Assembly: GCA_028724585.1 (NCBI GenBank)
Contig: JAQYCQ010000014.1
Location: forward strand, 1-32,900
Reading direction: 5' to 3'
Length of the DNA stretch: 32,900 nucleotides
Source of the DNA: Bacillota bacterium
GTDB taxonomy: Bacteria; Bacillota; Clostridia; Peptostreptococcales; Anaerovoracaceae
How positions within the stretch are numbered: position 1 is the first letter of the stretch; every line of letters begins with the position of its first letter. The translations under genes were made by a program, and so were the position numbers. Positions 23,659 through 31,440 of the stretch are shown piece by piece. The notes below the pieces were generated by a model that was not told where the DNA came from, ran no database searches, and saw only the letters and a list, made by a program, of their open reading frames with translations.

Positions 23659-25580
23659 TGAAAGGTATAGATGACGGAATATATCCTTCTGACCTGAAGG
23701 ATATGTCCATAGAAGAACTTGAGCTGCTGTGCGGCCAGATACGTGAGAAGCTCATATCGTCGATCTCCGAGACCGGCGGACATCTGGCTTCCAATCTCGG
23801 CGCTGTAGAGCTGACTGTAGCTGTACATAAAGTATTTAACGCGCCGGATGACAGGATAGTCTGGGATGTGGGCCACCAGTCCTATGTACATAAGATGCTG
23901 ACAGGCAGGGCGGACCGTTTCTCTACGCTGAGAAAGTACGGCGGCCTGTCCGGCTTCCCTAAGAGGGAGGAGAGCGAGTACGATGTCTTCGACACCGGCC
24001 ACAGCAGCAATTCCATCTCGGCGGCACTGGGAATGGCGGCTGCCAGGGACCTGAACGGAGACGATTACAGGGTAGCGGCAGTCATAGGAGACGGAGCGAT
24101 GACCGGCGGCATGGTCTACGAAGCGCTGAATAACGCGGGTGTCATGGACAGCGGTCTGGTCGTCATCCTGAACGACAACGGCATGTCGATCTCGCCCAAC
24201 AAAGGCAGCATGCCTCAGCACCTGAACAACCTGAGGTCTTCCGATAAGTACCTGAGTGTCAAGTCGGGTGTCAAGGAATCGCTGAGAAGGATACCTGTTA
24301 TCGGCAATTCGATCATAAATGGAATAGGAACGGTAAAGGATGCCGTAAAGTACCTGTTCGTACCGGGTGTCATTTTCGAGGAGCTGGGCTTTACCTACCT
24401 GGGACCGGTGGATGGACACGACCTGCCTGCGCTCATAGAGATCCTCAGTAATGCGGCAAAGATGAATAAGCCTGTGCTGGTCCACTGCATAACGACAAAA
24501 GGAAAGGGCTACGCTCCTGCCGAGAAGCATCCTGACAAGTATCACGGCATCGGCTGTTTCGATATTAAGACAGGGGAGCCTAAGGGTCTGTCTGCGGAAC
24601 CGACATATTCAGATGTTTTCGGAAGGCATCTTACCAATATGGCTAAAAAGGACAGCGATATTGTCGCTATAAGCGCGGCTATGATAGACGGTACAGGCCT
24701 TTCGGGCTTCGCGTACAGATTTCCGGAAAGGATCTTCGATGTGGGCATAGCCGAGGAGCATGCTGTGACATTCGCGGCCGGCCTGGCACAGAGCGGGAAA
24801 AAGCCTTTCGTGGCCATCTATTCTACCTTCATGCAGAGGGCTTATGACCAGATGCTGATAGATGTCTGCATGCAGAAGCTGCCGGTCGTGTTCTGCCTTG
24901 ACAGGGCAGGTGTGGTAGGCGCTGACGGTGAGACCCACCAGGGCATATTCGATCTGTCGTATATGGTGGAAATGCCTAATCTCACAGTGCTTGCTCCTTC
25001 TGACGGTGTTCAGCTCATGTTTATGATGGAGTACGCTGCCAGGGCCAACAGCCCTGTGGCGATCAGGTATCCTAAGGGCAGAGCGGCCGATCTCAGGAAG
25101 TACGCCGGGGACGAAAAGCCTTCCCCGTCATCCTTTAAGCCTGGGGCAAGGCTGTTGCGCGAAGGATCCGATATAACTATAGCGTCCTGCGGCGCTATGA
25201 CCGAGATATGCCTCAGAGCTGCCGAGATCCTGGCTAATAAAGGAATAGAGTGCGATGTGATCGACGCCGGGATAATAAAGCCGCTGTCGCAGCATGACAG
25301 AGCTGTCTATGGAAGGTCGGCGGAAAAAACAGGCTGGGTAGTCGCTGTCGAGGACAATGTGGTCACCGGCGGCTACGGCTCCGTGATCGAAGGAATATTC
25401 GCCGAGGACACGGATAAAGCTGTCTTCAGGATAGGCTGGCCGGATGTGTTCATACCTCACGGCGGCCGTGACGAACTTATGCATATTTACGGACTCGACG
25501 CCGAAGGCGTCGCCCGGAAGGTGAGTGATATTTGTGAAAGAAAGGCTGGACGTCCTTCTCGTAAAAAAAGGTTTCTTTGA
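23658..25580 (+). CDS. dxs: 1-deoxy-D-xylulose-5-phosphate synthase
   Basis: This 640-residue protein is the thiamine-diphosphate-dependent first enzyme of the MEP isoprenoid pathway (pyruvate + glyceraldehyde-3-phosphate to DXP). Key motifs are GHQSYVHKMLTGR (H73), the ThDP motif GDGAMTGG (144-151) with downstream N, EEH with catalytic E366, and DRAGVVGADGETHQG. The length is typical. It starts one base inside the oapA stop codon. Its 3' end overlaps tlyA by 47 bp. Together with ispA it makes this an isoprenoid-biosynthesis operon wrapped around OLE. Confidence 0.96.
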   Translation: MKGIDDGIYPSDLKDMSIEELELLCGQIREKLISSISETGGHLASNLGAVELTVAVHKVFNAPDDRIVWDVGHQSYVHKMLTGRADRFSTLRKYGGLSGFPKREESEYDVFDTGHSSNSISAALGMAAARDLNGDDYRVAAVIGDGAMTGGMVYEALNNAGVMDSGLVVILNDNGMSISPNKGSMPQHLNNLRSSDKYLSVKSGVKESLRRIPVIGNSIINGIGTVKDAVKYLFVPGVIFEELGFTYLGPVDGHDLPALIEILSNAAKMNKPVLVHCITTKGKGYAPAEKHPDKYHGIGCFDIKTGEPKGLSAEPTYSDVFGRHLTNMAKKDSDIVAISAAMIDGTGLSGFAYRFPERIFDVGIAEEHAVTFAAGLAQSGKKPFVAIYSTFMQRAYDQMLIDVCMQKLPVVFCLDRAGVVGADGETHQGIFDLSYMVEMPNLTVLAPSDGVQLMFMMEYAARANSPVAIRYPKGRAADLRKYAGDEKPSPSSFKPGARLLREGSDITIASCGAMTEICLRAAEILANKGIECDVIDAGIIKPLSQHDRAVYGRSAEKTGWVVAVEDNVVTGGYGSVIEGIFAEDTDKAVFRIGWPDVFIPHGGRDELMHIYGLDAEGVARKVSDICERKAGRPSRKKRFL

Positions 25581-26364
25581 TAACAGGACCCGCGCCAAGG
25601 CGGCTATAATGGAAGGCCGCGTTTACATAGGCGGAAGGATCTACGATAAAGCCGGTACCATGGTCAAAGAGGATTCCGAGATAGAGCTCAAGGGCGACGA
25701 CTGCCCTTATGTAGGCCGCGGCGGCTACAAGCTGCAGAAGGCTCTTGATACATTCGTGATAGACCTTAGAGGATGTGTCGCTATGGACATCGGCGCTTCT
25801 ACGGGCGGCTTCACGGACTGTATGCTGCAGAGGGGTGCTGTTAAAGTTTATTCGGTCGACGTAGGATACGGCCAGCTGGACTACAAGCTCAGGATGGACG
25901 ACCGCGTAGTCAATATGGAAAAAGTCAACTTCAGGTATTTCACGCCTGATATGATAGACGACAAGCTGGATTTCGCCAGCGTAGACGTATCCTTCATATC
26001 TCTTTCTATGATCCTGCCGGCGGCGGCTCCCCTGCTCAAGGATAAGGCCTGCATGGTCTGCCTGATAAAGCCTCAGTTCGAAGCGGGACGCGAGCAGGTA
26101 GGTAGGGGCGGCATCGTAAAAGATCCGGCTGTCCATGTAGAGGTTATACAAAAAGCAGTCGGTTTTGCTCAGGACAATGGCTTCGTCCTCTACGGGCTGA
26201 CCTATTCCCCGGTCACGGGCGCCAAGGGCAATATCGAGTATCTGATGATGATAGAGACGGCCGCTGCTGCCGCCGACGAGGGGATCGCCGATCCGTCCGA
26301 CGAGGATCTGCAGGCTCTTGCTGAGCGCGTGGTCAGGGAAGCTCACGAGAATTTCGACAAATAG
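25534..26364 (+). CDS. tlyA: TlyA-family rRNA 2'-O-methyltransferase (hemolysin A family)
   Basis: This 276-residue protein starts at GTG 25534 (MKERLDVLLVKKGFFDNRTR), preceded by GGAAGGTGAG at 8 bases; an in-frame GTG at 25525 is less likely. Residues 1-60 are an S4 RNA-binding domain. An FtsJ-type SAM methyltransferase follows, with VAMDIGASTGGFTDCML as the SAM-binding motif, then DVSFISL and LIKPQFE supplying the catalytic Asp and Lys. In relatives it 2'-O-methylates cytidines of 16S and 23S rRNA. It is the last gene of the OLE operon here; argR and recN, which often follow tlyA, are absent. Confidence 0.92.
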   Translation: MKERLDVLLVKKGFFDNRTRAKAAIMEGRVYIGGRIYDKAGTMVKEDSEIELKGDDCPYVGRGGYKLQKALDTFVIDLRGCVAMDIGASTGGFTDCMLQRGAVKVYSVDVGYGQLDYKLRMDDRVVNMEKVNFRYFTPDMIDDKLDFASVDVSFISLSMILPAAAPLLKDKACMVCLIKPQFEAGREQVGRGGIVKDPAVHVEVIQKAVGFAQDNGFVLYGLTYSPVTGAKGNIEYLMMIETAAAAADEGIADPSDEDLQALAERVVREAHENFDK

Positions 26365-26443
26365 CTTTGACTTTCAGTCGGTTGAATAAACAGGATTTTA
26401 TGTCCTGTCCGGCCGTGGAAGATCTAAATAGACAGAATATAAA

Positions 26444-26488
26444 AAAAGCGGCGGGCGCAGCTGAAAAAAGCTGTACCTGCCGCTTTTT
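26444..26488. terminator. Bidirectional terminator between tlyA and the WYL gene
   Basis: AAAAGCGGC (26444-26452) pairs with GCCGCTTTT (26479-26487), enclosing an inner AGCT/AGCT stem. A-rich and T-rich flanks allow termination of both convergent genes. A small ACAGGA/TCCTGT hairpin lies upstream near 26391-26408. Confidence 0.85.
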
Positions 26489-26509
26489 GATTTACTTTCA
26501 TGATCCACC

Positions 26510-27526
26510 TTATCTGTCAGCAGCCTGATCAGTACAGAGACTGTAAGCTTCCGCCTGAAGCCGTATCTGTTCTTTCATCTTATCGACCACGCTGTCAGGG
26601 GAGACTATCTGAACGCCTCCGCCCAGGCCGAATATCCAGCCCAGAAACTGGTCGCTGACGGCGACTGAAACGGTAGTAGTAAAATGGTCGTCCCCATCTT
26701 TTTTAATGACTATGTCTCTGCCGAATCTGTCTATGAGCACGCCTGCCATCTTGTTCTCAGCCCTGAGTGTAACGTTTTCGACCTCCCCGCTGAACATGCC
26801 GAAGAGGCTGTTTTTATAGTCCGGGATCGTGAATTCGCCGAAGCTTTCCCGCCCCTGCCTGGCTTCTTCAGTTTCCGCCAGCTTGAGCATCTTGTCGACA
26901 CGGTAGTGCTTTATCTTATCGTCCTCGGCGTCGTAGCCCACCATGTAGTAGTTATCATCGTCAAGCATGAGAGCCCACGGGCTGATGACATACCACTTGC
27001 CGTCGTGCCTGAGCTCCATCTCCTTATCGATGTTCCAGCGGAAATACTGGAATTTTATCTGGCGGTCTTCATTTATAGACTGGTGTATGATGTCGATGTT
27101 GTAATAAATGCTCTCGTTCATCGTCTTGACGCGCCCGGCCAGCATGACCTGCCGCTGCAGCTGTCCCGCCTGGTACTTGCTGACCAGCTTTTCTATCTTT
27201 TTTATGAGCTCCTCGGATTTCTTATCGGTTATAAACTTGGCGGACTGTACCGAATCCACCAGCAGCTTGAGCTCAGGCAGCTCGAAGGTCCTGCCGCCTA
27301 TGTGATAGTAAGTGTTCCTGCTGATCCTCTCAGGGATGATGTCCAGACCGAATTTCTCGAGTTCCTTGAAATCAGAATAGAGCGTCTTCCTGTCGGCATT
27401 GATCCCATACGAGTTCAGCCTGCTTATCAGGTCATTGACCGTTATGTAATTTTCGTCGTCAGTCTCCTCGTAAAGGATTTTAGCGATGTAGAGCATCTTA
27501 AGTTTCTGGTTTGCGCCTCTTGCCAT
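26510..27526 (-). CDS. WYL-domain HTH transcriptional regulator
   Basis: This 338-residue protein (from ATG 27526, MARGANQKLKML; GGAG 6 bases upstream) has a DeoR-like winged HTH at residues 1-70 (VNDLISRLNSYGINADRKTL). A WYL domain around 150-230 carries WYVISPWALMLDDDNYYMVG. A WCX-type C-terminal region follows (FGLGGGVQIVSPDSV). WYL proteins bind nucleic acids or nucleotides and often regulate DNA damage response or defence. No defence system flanks it here. It is convergent with tlyA and separated from it by a bidirectional terminator. Confidence 0.9.
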   Translation of the reverse strand: MARGANQKLKMLYIAKILYEETDDENYITVNDLISRLNSYGINADRKTLYSDFKELEKFGLDIIPERISRNTYYHIGGRTFELPELKLLVDSVQSAKFITDKKSEELIKKIEKLVSKYQAGQLQRQVMLAGRVKTMNESIYYNIDIIHQSINEDRQIKFQYFRWNIDKEMELRHDGKWYVISPWALMLDDDNYYMVGYDAEDDKIKHYRVDKMLKLAETEEARQGRESFGEFTIPDYKNSLFGMFSGEVENVTLRAENKMAGVLIDRFGRDIVIKKDGDDHFTTTVSVAVSDQFLGWIFGLGGGVQIVSPDSVVDKMKEQIRLQAEAYSLCTDQAADR

Positions 27527-27955
27527 AATCTTCTCCAATCCTCAATATATTATTTAAAAATACCTGATGAAACCTCCTTTAACAAAATTATATACTATAA
27601 TTTTTCAGTATGACATGACGTATATCGGACGGAAATCACCAAGGGCAATTTACAGGACAGCGGCATGGCAAAATTGTATTATTTTCAGAACAATGAATAC
27701 AATAGCCGGCAGAAGCCAGCAAAACATTTTCATACAGGCATAATATCGCAGAAGGACGCGCGCTCCGCGCGCGGGTGTCCGCGGAGCGGACAGAGGCAGT
27801 GCCTCTTCCGTGATATGCGGGGCTTTGCTGTGCCAGCGGAGAGGAGAGGCGCCGCAGGCGGTTTTTTCCTTGTTGATATAGTATAATAGTCTGTGGAAGA
27901 TCATTGAACTTATAAAATATGCAGTCGAATATGATGGCAGGGAGGACAGCGCCCT
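27527..27955. other. Divergent intergenic region with a cluster of palindromes
   Basis: These 429 bases separate the divergent WYL and HAD genes. The left part (27527-27610) is A/T-rich and should hold the WYL promoter; on the minus strand it also has an isolated perfect AAAGGAGG (27573-27580) with no start codon behind it. The centre carries three consecutive palindromes. CGCCGCAGGCG plus TTTTTT near 27850-27866 is a weak terminator-like hairpin. TATAAT at 27882-27887 may be the -10 of the HAD gene, but no matching -35 was found. Confidence 0.5.
27758..27807 (+). repeat. Cluster of three dispersed-family palindromes
   Basis: GCGCGCTCCGCGCGC (27758-27772), GTCCGCGGAGCGGAC (27777-27791) and AGAGGCAGTGCCTCT (27792-27806) follow one another closely. 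The last two repeat the hairpin-A-hairpin layout of the copies at 4172, 9206 and 30269. Confidence 0.75.
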
Positions 27956-28759
27956 ATGGCGCGATTATATATGAATTACGATACAGTTATTTTTGACCTG
28001 GACGGCACACTGCTGGATACTCTTAAAGATCTGGATGCTGCTGTCAACTACGCTCTTGCTGAAGCCGGACTGCCGGCGGTCACTCTGGAGCAGACCCGCG
28101 AATACGTCGGGAACGGTGTCAGGAATCTGATGCTGCGGAGCATCTATGGCCCTGAGTTCGTGAAGGTCTTTAAGGACATAGCATATGTGGCAGCGGACAG
28201 TATCACCACGGCTGACGGTAAACGAGGCCTTGCCGACGGTGAGGGCAGATTTTTCGAGATTCCTGTCGGACGCGATGATTTTGAGAAGATACTTGCCGAT
28301 TTCAGGAGATATTATTCGGAGCATTCGCTGGTTAACACGAAACCCTATGAAGGTGTTGAAAGGCTTATAAGCGGCCTTCTTGACGAAGGCTTTGCTGTCG
28401 CGGTGGTATCCAATAAATTCGATGCCGCGGTAAAAGACCTCTGCGCCCATTTCTTCCCGCAGGTGAAGGTGGCTGTGGGCCAGCAGGAAAACATAGCAAA
28501 AAAGCCGGCTCCGGACATGGTGAACGAAGCCCTGAGACAGCTGGGCAGAAGCAGGGGATCGGCTGTTTATGTCGGCGATTCGGAGGTTGACATACAGACT
28601 GCGGCAAACTCGGACATGAGATGTATCTCATGCGCCTGGGGATTCAGGGACGAGGATTTCCTGCTGAACAGCGGGGCTGATACTATGGTGTATAAACCTC
28701 TCGATATACTGGATCTCCTGCGTGGAGAAAACGAAAGGAACACGGATGGAACTGAATGA
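27956..28759 (+). CDS. HAD-IA hydrolase, phosphoglycolate phosphatase-like
   Basis: This 267-residue protein has the HAD signature FDLDGTLLDT with nucleophile D14 and D16, the VVSNKFD motif II, a conserved Lys (AKKPAPDMV) and the VGDSEVDIQTA motif with acidic pair. The cap insertion is of the Gph type. It would dephosphorylate a small phosphorylated metabolite such as 2-phosphoglycolate. ATG 27956 is favoured because GGAGG lies 10 bases upstream; ATG 27971 is the alternative. The 3' end overlaps the next gene by 14 bp. Confidence 0.88.
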   Translation: MARLYMNYDTVIFDLDGTLLDTLKDLDAAVNYALAEAGLPAVTLEQTREYVGNGVRNLMLRSIYGPEFVKVFKDIAYVAADSITTADGKRGLADGEGRFFEIPVGRDDFEKILADFRRYYSEHSLVNTKPYEGVERLISGLLDEGFAVAVVSNKFDAAVKDLCAHFFPQVKVAVGQQENIAKKPAPDMVNEALRQLGRSRGSAVYVGDSEVDIQTAANSDMRCISCAWGFRDEDFLLNSGADTMVYKPLDILDLLRGENERNTDGTE

Positions 28760-29354
28760 ATTTCCGCTTGTGAGGATGGGCACAGGCAGGCTGGCCTACG
28801 GCGGCGACCAGGAATGGTTTAAGCGATGGAGGCAGCGTCTCGCGGGATGCGCTTCGGTGTCAGGAGCGAATCTGTCGGCATATTATGAGCTGGGGATCAG
28901 GCATGACGGCGGCGAGGAAGGCAGCCACAGGGTCTATACCTTCGAAAGCTACCTTCAGCAGATGAATGTCATGTACAGGTACATGACTCCGAGTTTTAAG
29001 GGATTTCCATATATGTGGAAGTACATAGAGAAATTCAAACAGTACGCTGAGGACCGCGGAGCACGGGCGGAGGCAGTTAATCTGAAGGACTGGAGCACGC
29101 CGGAGCAGGCGTCAGCCTTTGTCCGCGGAGCGGTCGGAGGAGGTGATCCGGTGGCATTTCTCGTGCTTGCTCACGATGCTCCCGAAATGTATGAAAACAC
29201 CTGGCATTGGATGACCATTACCGGATTTGATGAAGCGGAAAACCGTGTCATAATATCGAATTACGGGGAGCGCGAGGTCTACGACGCAGATGTGCTGTTC
29301 GATCCCAGTCCGTCCAACGACATGAATATGACTTACTTCAAAATAGAGAGATAA
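28746..29354 (+). CDS. Uncharacterised protein, papain-like (C39-like) fold candidate
   Basis: This 202-residue protein has no clear family name. It has GCASVSGANL with C35 at a helix start, HWMTITGF with H154 and IISNYGERE with N172. This Cys-His-Asn order and spacing are those of papain-like or C39-type folds. There is no signal peptide. ATG 28746 follows GAAAGGAACACGG and overlaps the HAD gene by 14 bp, so the two are coupled. An exact reverse copy of the dispersed palindrome lies at 29121-29135 and encodes VRGAV. Confidence 0.6.
   Translation: MELNEFPLVRMGTGRLAYGGDQEWFKRWRQRLAGCASVSGANLSAYYELGIRHDGGEEGSHRVYTFESYLQQMNVMYRYMTPSFKGFPYMWKYIEKFKQYAEDRGARAEAVNLKDWSTPEQASAFVRGAVGGGDPVAFLVLAHDAPEMYENTWHWMTITGFDEAENRVIISNYGEREVYDADVLFDPSPSNDMNMTYFKIER
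29121..29135 (-). repeat. Exact 15-bp palindrome copy inside the papain-like candidate gene
   Basis: GTCCGCGGAGCGGTC is the reverse complement of the intergenic core, identical to 14436-14450. It is read in frame as part of FVRGAVGG. Confidence 0.6.
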
Positions 29355-29385
29355 TATCACGTTTGTTGAATTAGTATACAAACTA

Positions 29386-29413
29386 TTGTATTTTAAAACT
29401 ATTGATGTATAAT
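29386..29413 (+). promoter_or_regulatory. Promoter for the cytidylate kinase-like gene
   Basis: TTGTAT (29386-29391) is separated by 16 bp from TATAAT (29408-29413). The surrounding 29355-29430 region is strongly A/T-rich. The ATG is about 77 bases further on. Confidence 0.6.
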
Positions 29414-29490
29414 TTATATATAAAGAAAAGCTGGTGTGAATCACAGCTTCCAGTATGTACGTAAGGGCAGTAAGTGCCGGGAGGAAAAAA

Positions 29491-30126
29491 ATGAGCATCA
29501 GGATCATCACCATAAGCAGGGAATTTGGAAGCGGCGGCAGATCCATCGCGGAGTTAGTAGCTAAAGAGCTTGGTTTCGCCTTCTATGACAAGGCGCTTAT
29601 CGCAAAGGCAGCTGAGAGGACCGGTTTCGCGGAGTCGTTTATCAAAGAGCATGGTGAACAGAGGGGTCCTAACAATCTCTTTTCACTTCCTTTCGCTTCC
29701 TCTACGTATAACGGTATGTCGACGGAGGACTATCTGTGGTCGATGCAGAGGAGCATAATCCTCGAGCTGGCTGATAAGGCTCCGTGCGTTATAGTAGGCC
29801 GCTGTTCTGATTACATCCTGAGAAACAGGAAGGACGCTTTCCACGTATTTATCCATGCCAATCACGAAGACAGAGCGGAAAGGGTAGTCAACCAGTATGG
29901 TGTCCAGACCAATAATCCGCTGAAGACTATAAACGAAGAAGACAAGAAGAGACGCAAGAACTACCGCTATTACACAGACCGTGAGTGGGGCGCGGCAGAT
30001 AATTACAATGTTTCGCTCGACAGCAGCCTGTTCGGTATAGAGGGAACGGCTGATCTGATCATACAGATGGCGAGAGATCTGGGTGTGGCAGAAGGCGAAG
30101 GCCCGGCTGCTGATCCGGAAGAATAA
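29491..30126 (+). CDS. Cytidylate kinase-like family protein
   Basis: This 211-residue protein starts with ISREFGSGGRSIAELVAKEL, a P-loop (GSGGRS, residues 13-18) typical of the cytidylate-kinase-like family. VGRCSDYIL and the Arg-rich lid KKRRKNYRYYTDREWG follow. The family phosphorylates nucleotides or unknown small molecules; it is not the canonical Cmk fused or linked to ispH/rpsA. GGGAGGAAAAAA immediately before ATG 29491 fixes the start; an in-frame ATG at 29455 is less supported. The gene is monocistronic, with its own promoter and terminator. Confidence 0.88.
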   Translation: MSIRIITISREFGSGGRSIAELVAKELGFAFYDKALIAKAAERTGFAESFIKEHGEQRGPNNLFSLPFASSTYNGMSTEDYLWSMQRSIILELADKAPCVIVGRCSDYILRNRKDAFHVFIHANHEDRAERVVNQYGVQTNNPLKTINEEDKKRRKNYRYYTDREWGAADNYNVSLDSSLFGIEGTADLIIQMARDLGVAEGEGPAADPEE

Positions 30127-30194
30127 GTCGCTAAAAGACAAAGGGTTTCAGGAAGCACCAGAATCAGTTTTGCAAAAATCTTTGCTATTATAAA

Positions 30195-30234
30195 AAAGGG
30201 GTCCGGCATTGTCGAGAATGTCGGGCCTCTTTTT
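30195..30234. terminator. Bidirectional terminator between the kinase-like gene and panC
   Basis: GGTCCGGCATT pairs with AATGTCGGGCC (wobbles) across GTCGAG, extended by GGG/CCT pairs and flanked by A-rich and T-rich runs on both sides. It can serve both convergent genes. Confidence 0.85.
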
Positions 30235-30268
30235 ACGCTTCTATATATCTGTGTCTTGTCTGTATCTC

Positions 30269-30299
30269 GTCCGCTCCGCGGACAGCTGCCTTGCGGCAG
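30269..30299 (+). repeat. Dispersed palindromic repeat, two-hairpin copy
   Basis: GTCCGCTCCGCGGAC (30269-30283) is a perfect palindromic stem, followed by A and CTGCC-TTG-CGGCAG. Compared with 4172, the second hairpin differs on both arms in a compensatory way, suggesting its structure is maintained. Confidence 0.75.
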
Positions 30300-30326
30300 A
30301 GCTGAAGAACTTCAGTCCGGAGACTG

Positions 30327-31184
30327 CTATTCTCCGAATGAGAAATTGTCGATGAGCCTTGTGGTTCCGATCCTTACGGCGATCGCTACGAGGACAGGTC
30401 CTGTTACTTCGCCTTCGACATCCTTCAGCAGCTCAGCGTCTACGACTGAAACGTATTCTATGTCTGCCAGAGGCTCCTTCTGGAGCTCTTCTGTGATGGT
30501 CTGGCGGATCTTGTCAGCGTTCCTTTCGCCGGCGTCCATAAGATCGTGAGCTTTTGTGAGAGCTCTGTTGAGTACAGGAGCAGCCTTTCTTTCTTCAGCT
30601 GAAAGGTACTTGTTTCTGGAGCTCTTGGCGAGACCGTCTTCTTCACGTACGATAGGGCATCCGACTATCTCGATGTCCATGTTGAGGTCCTTGACCATGC
30701 GCTTGACTACTACGAGCTGCTGGGCGTCCTTCTGGCCGAAGTAAGCTCTGTCAGCCTTTGAGATGTTCATGAGTTTGTTTACAACGGTGGTAACGCCCCT
30801 GAAATGGATAGGGCGTGTCTTTCCGCAGAGTACTGTAGTGATATCGTCTACAGCTACGTGTGTGAGGAAGTGTTCGCCGTACATATCTTTAGGCTCCGGA
30901 TGGAATATGATATCTACGCCTTCGGACGCGCATACGGCTGTGTCAGCCTCGAGATCTCTCGGATAGCTGTCGAGGTCCTCGTTCGGTCCGAACTGTATAG
31001 GGTTTACAAAGATGCTTACGACAACTCTGTCGTTCTGTTCAGCTGCCTTGTGTATAAGGCTTCTGTGTCCGTCGTGAAGGTAACCCATAGTAGGCACGAG
31101 ACCGATGGATAGGCCTTCCTTCTTCCACTGGCGGGCGATTTTCTGCACTTCAGCAGGGTTTGAGATGATCTGTGGTTCTGACAT
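30327..31184 (-). CDS. panC: Pantothenate synthetase
   Basis: This 285-residue protein makes pantothenate from pantoate and beta-alanine using ATP. The motif PTMGYLHDGHRSLI (H37, H40 of the HIGH-like site), the SIFVNPIQFGPNEDL region, YFGQKDAQQL and the KMSKS-like AKSSRNKYLS are all present. ATG 31184 is chosen because GGAGG lies just upstream; a longer in-frame extension to 31313 covers the promoter and leader. panB and panD are not adjacent. Codon use and length are normal. Confidence 0.94.
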   Translation of the reverse strand: MSEPQIISNPAEVQKIARQWKKEGLSIGLVPTMGYLHDGHRSLIHKAAEQNDRVVVSIFVNPIQFGPNEDLDSYPRDLEADTAVCASEGVDIIFHPEPKDMYGEHFLTHVAVDDITTVLCGKTRPIHFRGVTTVVNKLMNISKADRAYFGQKDAQQLVVVKRMVKDLNMDIEIVGCPIVREEDGLAKSSRNKYLSAEERKAAPVLNRALTKAHDLMDAGERNADKIRQTITEELQKEPLADIEYVSVVDAELLKDVEGEVTGPVLVAIAVRIGTTRLIDNFSFGE

Positions 31185-31278
31185 TTTTTCCTCCGATTCT
31201 GGTACGGTTTGACGAAATACCGTCCTGACCTGAAACAGTTTTTTGATCTCAGGCGCCGTTGACGCCTGTTTCGTACAA
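31185..31278 (-). promoter_or_regulatory. Structured 5' leader of panC
   Basis: The predicted transcript has about 94 untranslated bases. On the RNA strand CAGGCG/CGCCTG (31250-31268) forms a hairpin, and ACGGT/ACCGT (31204-31223) forms a second. Both contain CGTCAA. An alternative stem GAAACAG/CTGTTTC (31266-31272 with 31232-31238) shares bases with the first hairpin. Simple, often tandem hairpins (the pan motif) are known upstream of pantothenate genes in Firmicutes; whether this is one was not tested. Confidence 0.4.
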
Positions 31279-31284
31279 GTCCTT

Positions 31285-31313
31285 ATTTTAGTACTGCCTT
31301 GCGTCTTAGTCAA
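31285..31313 (-). promoter_or_regulatory. Sigma-A promoter for panC
   Basis: On the minus strand TTGACT (31313-31308) is separated by exactly 17 bp from TAAAAT (31290-31285). Confidence 0.75.
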
Positions 31314-31332
31314 TCCTTAAGGAATGTTAAGG

Positions 31333-31360
31333 TTGCATTGCCATAAACATAATCTATAAT
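31333..31360 (+). promoter_or_regulatory. Promoter for the polysaccharide deacetylase gene
   Basis: TTGCAT (31333-31338) is separated by 16 bp from TATAAT (31355-31360). It is back-to-back with the panC promoter. About 75 bases separate it from the ATG at 31441. Confidence 0.6.
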
Positions 31361-31440
31361 AGATTTGCGTGTCAGATAAAAGATTTTGGAGAACGGGAAT
31401 TTTGTGAAAGGAGTCCGGATCATTCCGGAGACGATTGTTT

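Noticed and set aside
23508-24545. 345-codon open frame on the minus strand
   Set aside because: It is antisense to oapA and dxs, with no domain and no ribosome binding site evident.
27573-27580. Perfect minus-strand AAAGGAGG ribosome binding site
   Set aside because: No ATG, GTG or TTG with an open frame follows at a usable distance; the real WYL start has its own site at 27526.
26684-27613. 309-codon plus-strand open frame opposite the WYL gene
   Set aside because: The minus-strand WYL protein has clear domains and a good start site; this frame has none.
27665-27886. 73-codon open frame between the WYL and HAD genes
   Set aside because: It runs through three palindromic repeats and lacks a ribosome binding site.
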